A stretch of 64,000 nucleotides of DNA. It comes from an uncultured Bacteroidota bacterium (GTDB lineage: Bacteria > Bacteroidota > Bacteroidia > Chitinophagales > Chitinophagaceae). The notes under the pieces are model-generated. The model did not search any database. It saw nothing but the letters and a program-made list of their open reading frames with translations, and had not been told where the DNA came from. Shown one piece after another: positions 1 through 8,040 of the stretch (its first letter is position 1; each line of letters opens with the position of its first letter). The DNA lies in assembly GCA_903910765.1 (NCBI GenBank), contig CAIWBA010000291.1, forward strand, positions 83,492-147,491, written 5' to 3'. A program made the translations under genes and the position numbers.

Positions 1-174
1 TTTTTAGAACAAAGTTATAGATGGAAAGATAGCTTAATGTTGCTAGATGAAACTGAAGAAAGACAAGTAGTTGATATATTTAAAGCGTCAACTTTTGATT
101 ATAGAGCTTGGATATCTATGACACAAAAAGAATATGACTCAGTTAAATCAAAGTTTACTGAAATTTATAAATAA
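1..174 (+). CDS. C-terminal part of a hypothetical protein (5' truncated by window)
   Basis: Open frame from base 1, ...FTEIYK, TAA at 172-174. Confidence 0.55.
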   Translation, partial: FLEQSYRWKDSLMLLDETEERQVVDIFKASTFDYRAWISMTQKEYDSVKSKFTEIYK

Positions 175-180
175 TAAAAT

Positions 181-267
181 AGTCAGGTGGCGGAACTGGT
201 TCGATTCCAGATAGACTGTGGACAGAGCCGTTGTTGGGCATCGCAGGTTCGATTCCTGTCCTGACTA
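181..267 (+). tRNA. tRNA-like element, class II size, non-canonical/possibly degenerate
   Basis: Acceptor AGTCAGG/CCTGACT pairs; T-arm CAGG-TTCGATT-CCTG; but a second T-arm-like hairpin CTGG-TTCGATT-CCAG lies in the D-arm region and the anticodon arm is poor. Confidence 0.45.
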
Positions 268-302
268 CTAAATAAATAACCTTACAAAAAAGAATTAAAC
301 CA

Positions 303-761
303 ATGAAAAACGTAATTAAAAGATTTACCCAATTTGTAAACGAAAATCACAAATCAGAAGTAATTGAAATTGACCTAGTTGACAGAAGACCTGATATTTA
401 CGGCAGAGAGGCTCGACTTGGAGATAATGAAGATGACGAAGAGTATACTGAAGATATTCAAACTACAATAAGAGCAGTTCAGGTAAATTCAGCCGATGAA
501 GACGCTATAATAAATCAAATGAAAGAATATGGTTTAGCTGGTCCAGGTGAAGAAGATACAACTATCCATGATTCATACCATTCAAAACCAGTAAGGGTAA
601 AGATAACCTATACGGATGATGAAGGCGGCTATGGGACATACGGTCCATCCGGAGGAGGTAGTGGTGATATTGAAGTATTTGCTGGAGTAGATGAATTTAC
701 TGAAGAAGAGATACTTCAGTTAGCTGATACTCTATATGAAGATGGTTATTTAGTAAGTTAA
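303..761 (+). CDS. Putative capsid-targeted internal protein (CTS + QMxxYGL motif)
   Basis: N-term MKNVIKRFTQFVNE|NH; internal INQMKEYGLAGPG; upstream AATAAATAAC at 271-280. Confidence 0.75.
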   Translation: MKNVIKRFTQFVNENHKSEVIEIDLVDRRPDIYGREARLGDNEDDEEYTEDIQTTIRAVQVNSADEDAIINQMKEYGLAGPGEEDTTIHDSYHSKPVRVKITYTDDEGGYGTYGPSGGGSGDIEVFAGVDEFTEEEILQLADTLYEDGYLVS

Positions 762-781
762 TTACTAACCAATAATTTAGG

Positions 782-811
782 AGGACCCTTAGCAATATCG
801 GTCCTTTTTTT
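782..811 (+). terminator. Hairpin terminator AGGACC-loop-GGTCCT-T7
   Basis: Inverted repeat followed by poly-T; loop contains TTAGCAATA. Confidence 0.75.
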
Positions 812-825
812 GGTATATTAGAATC

Positions 826-1143
826 ATGAGTAAAATACAACAACCCAAATTTAGTGCTGACTTAGTAGTAGCAAGAGCAGAGCCCACAGCAAAGTGGGAG
901 CTAAAAAGATTGGACGATGGCCTGGTTAAAACCGGTAATAAGGTCCAGTATATTGAATGGAATGAAGCCGATCGCTCGTTCCTAAACTCACATGATGATA
1001 TTCAAGTAGGTCGGTCATTAATGCTTGAACCACGGATGCAATTTACATGGTTAACCTCGCCTATTACCCAAATAGTTGAGCAGAGAGAAGGCTATACCAA
1101 GTTCAAGACACAGAATAGTACATACGAATTAAGGGAAATTTAA
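826..1143 (+). CDS. Hypothetical protein
   Basis: 105 aa ORF between terminator/promoter-like element and tRNA-like element. Confidence 0.7.
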   Translation: MSKIQQPKFSADLVVARAEPTAKWELKRLDDGLVKTGNKVQYIEWNEADRSFLNSHDDIQVGRSLMLEPRMQFTWLTSPITQIVEQREGYTKFKTQNSTYELREI

Positions 1144-1151
1144 TTTATCCT

Positions 1152-1243
1152 AGTCAGGTGGTGGAATTGGATAGACACATCTCGCTAGCGAATGCGAGAG
1201 TTTACCATGGTAAATACCTGTTCGAATTAGGTCCTGACTACCA
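1152..1243 (+). tRNA. tRNA-like element, class II (Leu/Ser-like) with enlarged anticodon loop
   Basis: AGTCAGG/CCTGACT acceptor, Leu-like D arm GGTGGTGGAATTGGATAGAC, TCTCG/CGAGA stem enclosing 10 nt, variable arm TTTACCATGGTAAA, T-arm ACCTG-TTCGAAT-TAGGT, followed by ACCA. Confidence 0.6.
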
Positions 1244-1244
1244 A

Positions 1245-1254
1245 TATAAATAAC
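1245..1254 (+). promoter_or_regulatory. T4-late-promoter-like TATAAATAAC
   Basis: Exact TATAAATAAC just upstream of the CTS gene at 1271. Confidence 0.6.
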
Positions 1255-1270
1255 TAAAATTAATATGACT

Positions 1271-1903
1271 ATGAAATTAATAAAGCTATTTGAAGAATTT
1301 GCAATAAGCGAATCTCTTGACAGAAATGATACAAGCTCATTAAAAAGAGACCCATCTGGTAAGCCAGTTGAGTTCTTAAAATGGGAAGAGGTTGATCCAG
1401 CTAGAAAAAACTCAGATATGATTGGTAATCCAACCGTAAATGGGGTAAGCCTTGGATCCAAGGAACCATGGGTAGTTGGAATAGACGGTCGCCCAGTTAG
1501 AATTGCTGGTAAAAAAGAGTTAGAAGATTATCGTCAAGACGTATTTAATTTAGGTTGGGACGAGATCTACAATAGTAAGAAGACCACTCCAACCGGTCAA
1601 GGTACTAATCCTTTACTAACCAAGTTACAGATGAGACTAAAAGCGCTAGGCGGAGAATATGCAAAAGCGCTAGGAACAAGTGGTCCATCAAAGGATGGAG
1701 TAGATGGTAAATTCGGAAAGGCTACGCTAGCTGCAGTTAATCTTGCACTAGATAAATTAGGCGCAGCTAAGGCACCTGACAATCTAAATCCAGTCAAACC
1801 TAAAGAACAACCAGCAAAACCAGCAGAGCCAGCAAATCTAAACATTCAACAACCATTTGGTGATGCTAATGGATTACCATCTGAGTTTGGAAGTCTAACT
1901 TAA
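1271..1903 (+). CDS. Putative capsid-targeted protein with PG-binding-like repeat
   Basis: MKLIKLFEEFAISE|S N-term; LTKLQMRLKALGG...DGVDGKFGKATLAAVNLAL resembles PG_binding_1; ORF track start 1265, second Met at 1271. Confidence 0.7.
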   Translation: MKLIKLFEEFAISESLDRNDTSSLKRDPSGKPVEFLKWEEVDPARKNSDMIGNPTVNGVSLGSKEPWVVGIDGRPVRIAGKKELEDYRQDVFNLGWDEIYNSKKTTPTGQGTNPLLTKLQMRLKALGGEYAKALGTSGPSKDGVDGKFGKATLAAVNLALDKLGAAKAPDNLNPVKPKEQPAKPAEPANLNIQQPFGDANGLPSEFGSLT

Positions 1904-1926
1904 TCTAAATATATTAATTATAGTTT

Positions 1927-2841
1927 ATGAAACTTCTTAAATTTAGTCAATATATTACAGAGGCTCGTGAGATACAACCTCATGAAGAAGAGGATCTCCT
2001 AAAGATGCGAGAAACGGTAGATACTCTTAACTATATGGTGGAGATGGGTTATGTTGACCAATCCGGTTATAGAAGTGAAATTAGGGATATAAGTAAAACC
2101 TTTAATAAATTTGTTAAAGGATTAGGTTTAAATCTTAAAGATCAAGCTGACCTAGAGCGGTTAAAAGAACTTGGAGAAAAGGCTGGTCAAGCTTCGCTTA
2201 AAGGATTAAGCTCTCCAGGTGCAAGAGCCTTATATACAAAAGGTTTACACATGGTTTCTAGTCCAACTCAATTAGCAAACGGTTCACTGGTATTTTCTCT
2301 TGATCCAGAATATCGAAGAGGAGATGGATGGGGTATTGGTTTCTTTCCTGTACCAAAGGTTATTCGACGTATGACTCCAAAGCAGATTAATATTGGGGTT
2401 TGGAGCAGAAGATATGGATCAATGGATATTGCAATAAAACATTTTAAAGAGACGGCAACTGATCTTGAATTTTATGATAAGGCAATGTTATGGGCAGCTG
2501 AAAATATTGATTTTGAACATGCTGCTCTCTATCCTGAAAAGTCAATTTGGAAATATTATAAAAAGCACAAGACCTCAGTTAGCAGAACAGGGGCAGATGA
2601 TTTACGAGTACAGGCAGATGAGATTGATTCCGCCGCTAGGATCATACCATTTCAGACCCATGCTGATCGATTACCTGCACTAGAAAATCATCTCAAGGCT
2701 TGGCAATTAAGACTAAAAGCTGCTGAACTTGAAGCGGATAGTCGTGCAACAGGAGCGGATTATCGTGCAATAGAAGCTGCAAAATACCGAATTGCTGATC
2801 TTCAATCCGATATTACAAATATTAAGAATAGACTTATATAA
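1927..2841 (+). CDS. Putative capsid-targeted protein
   Basis: MKLLKFSQYITE|ARE N-term; 304 aa. Confidence 0.75.
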   Translation: MKLLKFSQYITEAREIQPHEEEDLLKMRETVDTLNYMVEMGYVDQSGYRSEIRDISKTFNKFVKGLGLNLKDQADLERLKELGEKAGQASLKGLSSPGARALYTKGLHMVSSPTQLANGSLVFSLDPEYRRGDGWGIGFFPVPKVIRRMTPKQINIGVWSRRYGSMDIAIKHFKETATDLEFYDKAMLWAAENIDFEHAALYPEKSIWKYYKKHKTSVSRTGADDLRVQADEIDSAARIIPFQTHADRLPALENHLKAWQLRLKAAELEADSRATGADYRAIEAAKYRIADLQSDITNIKNRLI

Positions 2842-2846
2842 ATAAC
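2837..2846 (+). promoter_or_regulatory. T4-late-promoter-like TATAAATAAC
   Basis: Exact motif, 24 nt upstream of CTS gene start. Confidence 0.6.
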
Positions 2847-2869
2847 TTTATACAAAAAAAAGAAACTAC

Positions 2870-3337
2870 ATGAAACAAATAATTAAAAGATTTACTCAAT
2901 TTGTAAACGAAAACCACATGGGCGATATGAATGATATGGGCCATGAAAACGGTCAAATGCTTAGCTTAGTTGACGGTACTGAAGAAACTGATATGGCAAC
3001 AGCTGATGCATTAGGTTGCAGTCCTGAAGAATTAGATAATTACTATATTGGTTCTCCAGTATCCAGATATGATGAGCCTGATTTTATGGATGACTTTGCT
3101 CCAGTAATGGACCTATTTTATTCTGATGAAGAGAACAAAGGTATGGGTTTTGAACTAAAGAAAAAAGGTCAAATTATTTGGACAGTAAGAGATGCTGGTC
3201 CAGGTGGTTATGCACAAGCTCATTTATTCAATCATAATGGAATGAAGGTTGTTGTAATTGATGGCGATGATGGTCCATTTGTTTATATTAAACCAGCTAA
3301 CCGCAGGTCAGCTGACCGTTCGCGTGGTATGATGTAA
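2870..3337 (+). CDS. Putative capsid-targeted protein
   Basis: MKQIIKRFTQFVNE|NH N-term. Confidence 0.75.
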   Translation: MKQIIKRFTQFVNENHMGDMNDMGHENGQMLSLVDGTEETDMATADALGCSPEELDNYYIGSPVSRYDEPDFMDDFAPVMDLFYSDEENKGMGFELKKKGQIIWTVRDAGPGGYAQAHLFNHNGMKVVVIDGDDGPFVYIKPANRRSADRSRGMM

Positions 3338-3360
3338 TTGAATTACCAACACATAACTCT

Positions 3361-3393
3361 AAAAGGACCCTTAGCAATAGTGGTCCTTTTTTT
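3361..3393 (+). terminator. Hairpin terminator followed by GGTATAATA
   Basis: AAAGGACC-CTTAGCAATAGT-GGTCCTTTTTTT. Confidence 0.75.
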
Positions 3394-3424
3394 GGTATAA
3401 TATTCTAAACTAACAATATATAAA

Positions 3425-3577
3425 ATGAAAATATTTAATTTAATTGCAACTGTAACCTCAATAGTATGTGTTGTAATCTCAATTTTTGACAAAGACTGGT
3501 CAGAAGCAGGTGCCTGGTTCTGTTTAACCCTATTAAATGTAAGAGACCTTATTAATAACCTTTTAAACAATAACTAA
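3425..3577 (+). CDS. Small membrane protein
   Basis: MKIFNLIATVTSIVCVVISIFDKDW..., 50 aa; hydrophobic N-term; not in ORF track because short. Confidence 0.55.
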   Translation: MKIFNLIATVTSIVCVVISIFDKDWSEAGAWFCLTLLNVRDLINNLLNNN

Positions 3578-3578
3578 T

Positions 3579-3821
3579 ATGCCATACGTAACAATAGACC
3601 TAGAAGATATATACGATGAATTAGATCGCAGTGATAAAGAAAACTTAGTTGAATGGTTGAAAGAGGATGGATACGTAACTAACCGAGATACTGAGTTTTC
3701 AGAACCTCAATCAGCTGTAGAACAATTATTTGAAGAGGATATTGACAAGATCAGAAGACTTTACTTAACTATGTCAAGAGAAGACATGGACACAATAAAC
3801 CAAATAGCTAAAAAATACTAA
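3579..3821 (+). CDS. Hypothetical protein
   Basis: 80 aa ORF in + operon. Confidence 0.65.
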   Translation: MPYVTIDLEDIYDELDRSDKENLVEWLKEDGYVTNRDTEFSEPQSAVEQLFEEDIDKIRRLYLTMSREDMDTINQIAKKY

Positions 3822-3825
3822 CCTC

Positions 3826-4140
3826 ATGAAAAACTTAATTATTGGAGTAGTCCTCCTTACTTGCCTTGCAAATTGTTCAACCGATAAAGAATTAATTAAA
3901 GGCTCTGAACTTGAAAAATGGGCAATCAGCAATGATACTATTTTTTATAGTAAAAAACCAGTAGCATATTATGACCACTCTGAATATGAGTTAAACCCAG
4001 GTCATGGTAAACGGGCAAAACCTATTCAGGAATTATCTATCACTCAGATTAATTTTGAAATTACAACTGATCAATTAATAAAGTACGTTCATACTATCCA
4101 TAATAAACAAAAGGTAGAGATTGTAGTACCTAGGAAATAA
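3826..4140 (+). CDS. Putative lipoprotein
   Basis: MKNLIIGVVLLTCLANCSTDK lipobox-like LANC. Confidence 0.65.
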   Translation: MKNLIIGVVLLTCLANCSTDKELIKGSELEKWAISNDTIFYSKKPVAYYDHSEYELNPGHGKRAKPIQELSITQINFEITTDQLIKYVHTIHNKQKVEIVVPRK

Positions 4141-4146
4141 CCAACT

Positions 4147-4287
4147 ATGATAACTTTTGAAAGGAGCAAACGCTCGGCTAAATCGCCAAATAATATGGTA
4201 GGACTTTACTGGAGTGGAACAGTCCGAGCAATCGTCTTGTGTACTGGCCGCAGACGTTTCTACATGTACTTTAAAACCAAGACCTAA
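4147..4287 (+). CDS. Small basic hypothetical protein
   Basis: MITFERSKRSAKSPNNMVGLYWSGTVRAIVLCTGRRRFYMYFKTKT, fills the gap between ORFs. Confidence 0.45.
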   Translation: MITFERSKRSAKSPNNMVGLYWSGTVRAIVLCTGRRRFYMYFKTKT

Positions 4288-4289
4288 CC

Positions 4290-4535
4290 TTGTACTACTA
4301 TCTAATTAACCACAAGTGTTACTGGACCAATAATCAATTGACCTCAACTATTCAGGAAGATCCAGAACTATTTAAGGTTTGGCGAAAGAGACTAAGACGA
4401 CTTCAGGTTGAGGATAAGGACCTAATTGATTTAAAGATATTTCTATTTGATAGGCGCCGACTTATAAATGGGCCAACCCCAATTGATTTTACTGACTTAA
4501 TATTACAGGTACCAAACCTGGATACCTGTTCTTGA
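4290..4535 (+). CDS. Hypothetical protein
   Basis: 81 aa ORF. Confidence 0.5.
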   Translation: MYYYLINHKCYWTNNQLTSTIQEDPELFKVWRKRLRRLQVEDKDLIDLKIFLFDRRRLINGPTPIDFTDLILQVPNLDTCS

Positions 4536-4547
4536 TACTGAGTTATG

Positions 4548-4557
4548 TATAAATAAC
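4548..4557 (+). promoter_or_regulatory. T4-late-promoter-like TATAAATAAC
   Basis: Exact motif, 22 nt upstream of the CTS gene array. Confidence 0.6.
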
Positions 4558-4578
4558 TTTATAAAAAATATTAATACA

Positions 4579-5040
4579 ATGAAATATATTAAACTATTTG
4601 AAGAGCACGAAGAAGACCCTACTGACCAAGAGACAATTGATCAAATGCAAGGTTACGGACTATTGGGTCCTACTTATACATATGATCTTAGTTTCTCAAT
4701 TGATTATGATTGGGCTTTAGGCTCTGGACCTGCTGAAACTGAAAAAGAGATTACTGATTTAGTTAATGAAATTGGAAAAATTTCAATGATTGACGTAAAT
4801 GGCCAATTTGGAAGTAAAGGAATTTCTTGGGAAGGGCCGTTAGTCGATGTATCCGATAATGATGAATCTGATGAATATGACGAAGATGAAATAGATATCT
4901 ATGTATTTGATAGTGATGCATTTATTACATTTACCAGCAAATTAACAGAGCCTGAAATTGAAGATTTTATAAATAATAAATTAATTCATATAGCTGCATA
5001 CGGTACATATGATCTTGAATTAGTTGAGGAAAACTATTAA
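4579..5040 (+). CDS. Putative capsid-targeted protein, QMxxYGL family
   Basis: MKYIKLFE|EHEED; IDQMQGYGLLGPTYT. Confidence 0.75.
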   Translation: MKYIKLFEEHEEDPTDQETIDQMQGYGLLGPTYTYDLSFSIDYDWALGSGPAETEKEITDLVNEIGKISMIDVNGQFGSKGISWEGPLVDVSDNDESDEYDEDEIDIYVFDSDAFITFTSKLTEPEIEDFINNKLIHIAAYGTYDLELVEENY

Positions 5041-5050
5041 CTATATAAAT

Positions 5051-5464
5051 ATGAAACTTAATATAATTAAAGGATTTAATCAATTTGTAAATGAAAATCA
5101 TGAAGATGAAGATGACGACATACTAAATCAAATGAGACAATATGGTTTAGCTGGTCCAGGTATTGCAATTGCTACACCAGGTGGTGACTATGATGATTAT
5201 GAAGTTAGGTTAGACTTTACTGACGCGCCACAACGGGTTGAATATGTTACAATTGAAGATATTCAACATGAAGTGGATATTCATGATCAAGCAAATTATA
5301 ATAATGATGTAATTTATAATGCTTTATGGAAAAGAGCAGCAGAGCTTGCAAAACAGGTAGGCGCTGATCGCGTGGTTGATGGTTGGAGCGAGGAAGGTGC
5401 AAACCTCACAGATGATCTGCTCATAAAGAGACAGGCAATGCGAAATGTCAATAAAAACTTATGA
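5051..5464 (+). CDS. Putative capsid-targeted protein, QMxxYGL family
   Basis: MKLNIIKGFNQFVNE|NHED; LNQMRQYGLAGPG; internal Met at 5051 preferred over 5024. Confidence 0.75.
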   Translation: MKLNIIKGFNQFVNENHEDEDDDILNQMRQYGLAGPGIAIATPGGDYDDYEVRLDFTDAPQRVEYVTIEDIQHEVDIHDQANYNNDVIYNALWKRAAELAKQVGADRVVDGWSEEGANLTDDLLIKRQAMRNVNKNL

Positions 5465-5952
5465 AATATATTAAACTATTCGAAGAGCATCAAGACCCAG
5501 ATGAAGACACACTAAATCAAATGAAGGATTTTGGTTTAGTTGAGCCTGATCCATATTACTATAGAGTTGTTGCTCAACTTGAAGAAGCTGGTATCAATAT
5601 AGATTCAAAATTTAACTGGAACGATGAAGCCTACAAACCATATCCAAATTTTTCCAAAATGGAAATTGGAATCCAGATTTCATATAATAACCTAAACTTT
5701 GATATTTGGTGGGACCCTAATCTTCATAATGGAGAGTTTTGCTGGAGACTTGAATGGAATAACGATCTTGACGAAATTGCTTCAGCGTTAAGTTTAGATC
5801 AACTAATTGAAATAGTTAAAACCTCTGGACCAAAACCAGAAGAAGCCGATTTACCTGAAGATCAAATTGACGCTGACCTAACAGATTTACCTAAGGATGC
5901 ACAGAAAAAGTTAATGGCAATAAGAAAAAAAATGAAAGATTTAGGTATATGA
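5461..5952 (+). CDS. Putative capsid-targeted protein, QMxxYGL family
   Basis: MKYIKLFE|EHQDPDEDTLNQMKDFGLVEPD; start overlaps previous stop. Confidence 0.75.
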   Translation: MKYIKLFEEHQDPDEDTLNQMKDFGLVEPDPYYYRVVAQLEEAGINIDSKFNWNDEAYKPYPNFSKMEIGIQISYNNLNFDIWWDPNLHNGEFCWRLEWNNDLDEIASALSLDQLIEIVKTSGPKPEEADLPEDQIDADLTDLPKDAQKKLMAIRKKMKDLGI

Positions 5953-6677
5953 AACTTAAAAGATTTACACAATTTATAACTGAATCACGTGATGAAACTG
6001 AAGAGCAAATGGGAGATTACGGGTTCGGGCCATCCACATTTACATGGGACGTTAAGTATGACGATGACATGCAAAATATGGAAAGGTCTGATAGGCAATC
6101 TATGTATGATTATGAATCACCAACTGGTGCTCATGTTATTAGGATTGAAGGCGTTATTGAAGTTTATCAAACCAAATTGACCCTTGACCTTAGTGATGGA
6201 GACCGAATTCAACTACATATTAAATTCTCACACCATCCTGGAGATAAAGGTCGTGCAGCGTTTAATATTAGACATGGCGGAGGAACTTACGAGGCTCCTA
6301 AATGGACACTATTATTTGGACATCGCCCTGACGAGTCTGTCGGTAAATCTGAAGAATGGTTAGATAAAGTAGAAGAATTAGGTTCAGCAGTTAAGCCGAT
6401 ATTTTATTATTACGAAAAGTTCTTAGCTGGTTTAAACTCAACAACCTTAACTGAAATGATAAACTCTGACTCAACTAAACTAAAATTATTTGTCAGAGCT
6501 TTACGTGATTTACCAATTGACTCAAGTGAAATATTTAAAATACGCGAATTAATAAATACCAGATCAATCGATCCATATAATGACAGGCTTTCAATCTTAG
6601 ATGAAGTTGACCGAGTATTTTCAGATATTCCTGGACTAAGTAACCTTGTTCAAAAGTTTAGCAGACCACTTAACTAA
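5949..6677 (+). CDS. Putative capsid-targeted protein, QMxxYGF family
   Basis: MKLKRFTQFITE|SRDETEEQMGDYGFGPS. Confidence 0.75.
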   Translation: MKLKRFTQFITESRDETEEQMGDYGFGPSTFTWDVKYDDDMQNMERSDRQSMYDYESPTGAHVIRIEGVIEVYQTKLTLDLSDGDRIQLHIKFSHHPGDKGRAAFNIRHGGGTYEAPKWTLLFGHRPDESVGKSEEWLDKVEELGSAVKPIFYYYEKFLAGLNSTTLTEMINSDSTKLKLFVRALRDLPIDSSEIFKIRELINTRSIDPYNDRLSILDEVDRVFSDIPGLSNLVQKFSRPLN

Positions 6678-6702
6678 CCGTAATTTCCAGAAATATTATA
6701 TG

Positions 6703-6735
6703 AAAGAGTCCTAGCAATAGAGACTCTTTTTTTGG
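6703..6735 (+). terminator. Hairpin terminator followed by GGTATAATA
   Basis: AAAGAGTC-CTAGCAATAGA-GACTCTTTTTTT. Confidence 0.75.
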
Positions 6736-6764
6736 TATAATAAGAAAAACAAAATACGTATAAT

Positions 6765-7154
6765 ATGGAAAAATTTAAAGAAAATAGAGTAGCTCATATT
6801 GCCGAAATGACTACTATGTTTATGATGATTGGCTGGTTATTAGGAATATTTATTGGATTATTTTACCACCCATTCTTATTTAGTATTCTTTTACTTCCAG
6901 TAGCCTTGATACCAATAGCTATATCATTCGCCTTTTCCACCCGAGACAAATATACGTCTAAATTTTTAGAGTACATGAGGGTAAAAATAGATAATGTGAT
7001 TACTTTGGAAGATGCTTTGGAAGTGGAGAAAGAATTTAGATCATTAGCTATTGAGGATAATCAGTATTGTTTATCTTGGCCTCAAACGCTTAAATACATG
7101 CACCGAGACATTAATAGTATAATTTTAATTTTAAACAAACAGAAGCAACACTAA
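6765..7154 (+). CDS. Membrane protein
   Basis: Two hydrophobic segments in the N-terminal half. Confidence 0.65.
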   Translation: MEKFKENRVAHIAEMTTMFMMIGWLLGIFIGLFYHPFLFSILLLPVALIPIAISFAFSTRDKYTSKFLEYMRVKIDNVITLEDALEVEKEFRSLAIEDNQYCLSWPQTLKYMHRDINSIILILNKQKQH

Positions 7155-7159
7155 GTCGT

Positions 7160-7390
7160 ATGAAAATTGGCAACTACATATTTGAAATATTACCAAGAGG
7201 TTCATATAATATTCAGTTGAATACGCCTTACACTAATCATATCTGGTATAACAATCCTAGTTCTAGTAAGTTTGGTAATTTAACAATAAATCATGCAAAA
7301 CCGTGTACTCATATTAAACCAGATACTGGCACCAGATATAAAATCTTAGGCTTATATTGGGATATATTAATAGTTAAACAAATAAACTAA
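7160..7390 (+). CDS. Hypothetical protein
   Basis: 76 aa ORF. Confidence 0.55.
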   Translation: MKIGNYIFEILPRGSYNIQLNTPYTNHIWYNNPSSSKFGNLTINHAKPCTHIKPDTGTRYKILGLYWDILIVKQIN

Positions 7391-7392
7391 AT

Positions 7393-7584
7393 ATGGAATC
7401 AGAAAATAAATCAAACACTCAGTTAGCAATCTATAAAGCCCGTTCAATAATGGAAAGCTTTGACCCATCTGGATCAATGACCGTTGGATATGACGAACCT
7501 ACTTATACCCTAACTGCTGAAGAAATGGGAATTATTGCAGGAGCCCTCTACTTGGCAGATTGCGACCTAGACTACCTCAAATAA
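7393..7584 (+). CDS. Hypothetical protein
   Basis: 63 aa ORF. Confidence 0.6.
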   Translation: MESENKSNTQLAIYKARSIMESFDPSGSMTVGYDEPTYTLTAEEMGIIAGALYLADCDLDYLK

Positions 7585-7586
7585 TT

Positions 7587-8009
7587 ATGATATCTGAAAA
7601 CCGTAAAGCCCGATATGAATATGAGTTTATTGAAAGATGGACTGCCGGTATTTCGTTAGTAGGTTCAGAGGTCAAGTCTATTAAAGCAGGTCACCTTGAC
7701 TTTACTGGGTCCTGGTGCGAATTACGAAATGGCGAGTGCTGGCTCAGGGATCTGTATATTAAAGAATCAGCTAGTGCTTTTAGCCACCAGATTAAACGAG
7801 AGAGGCGGTTGCTGTTAACTAAAAAGGAACTAAAGAAGATGGAGAAGATGATGGACAAAGGCCTCACTATCATTCCTACTGCAATTATGGTCAATCAGAA
7901 AGGTTTAGTCAAGGTATCGATAGCTCTAGCTAAAGGTAAGAAACTTTGGGATAAACGTCAAGCAATTAAGACCCGAGATACTGGTAGAGCTTTGCAGAGT
8001 TTAGGTTAA
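7587..8009 (+). CDS. smpB: SsrA-binding protein SmpB homologue
   Basis: NRKARYEYEFIERWTAGISLVGSEVKSIKAGHLDFTGSW...LLLTKKEL...VKVSIALAKGKKLWDKRQAIKTRD matches SmpB family signatures (EVKSLRAG, GLAKGKKxxDKRxxIKxRd); shortened C-tail. Confidence 0.88.
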   Translation: MISENRKARYEYEFIERWTAGISLVGSEVKSIKAGHLDFTGSWCELRNGECWLRDLYIKESASAFSHQIKRERRLLLTKKELKKMEKMMDKGLTIIPTAIMVNQKGLVKVSIALAKGKKLWDKRQAIKTRDTGRALQSLG

Positions 8010-8040
8010 ATAAATAAACTCTGAAATATTATTAGTCATT

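Noticed and set aside
181-1243. tmRNA gene to accompany SmpB
   Set aside because: The tRNA-like elements are under 95 nt with no tag reading frame or tmRNA-type 5' end; no tmRNA recognised on either strand.
1150-1845. Minus-strand ORFs 1150-1461 and 1597-1845
   Set aside because: Antisense to a tRNA-like element and a well supported CTS gene.
3343-3570. Minus-strand ORF 3343-3570
   Set aside because: Antisense to a terminator and a plausible + strand small membrane ORF (3425-3577).
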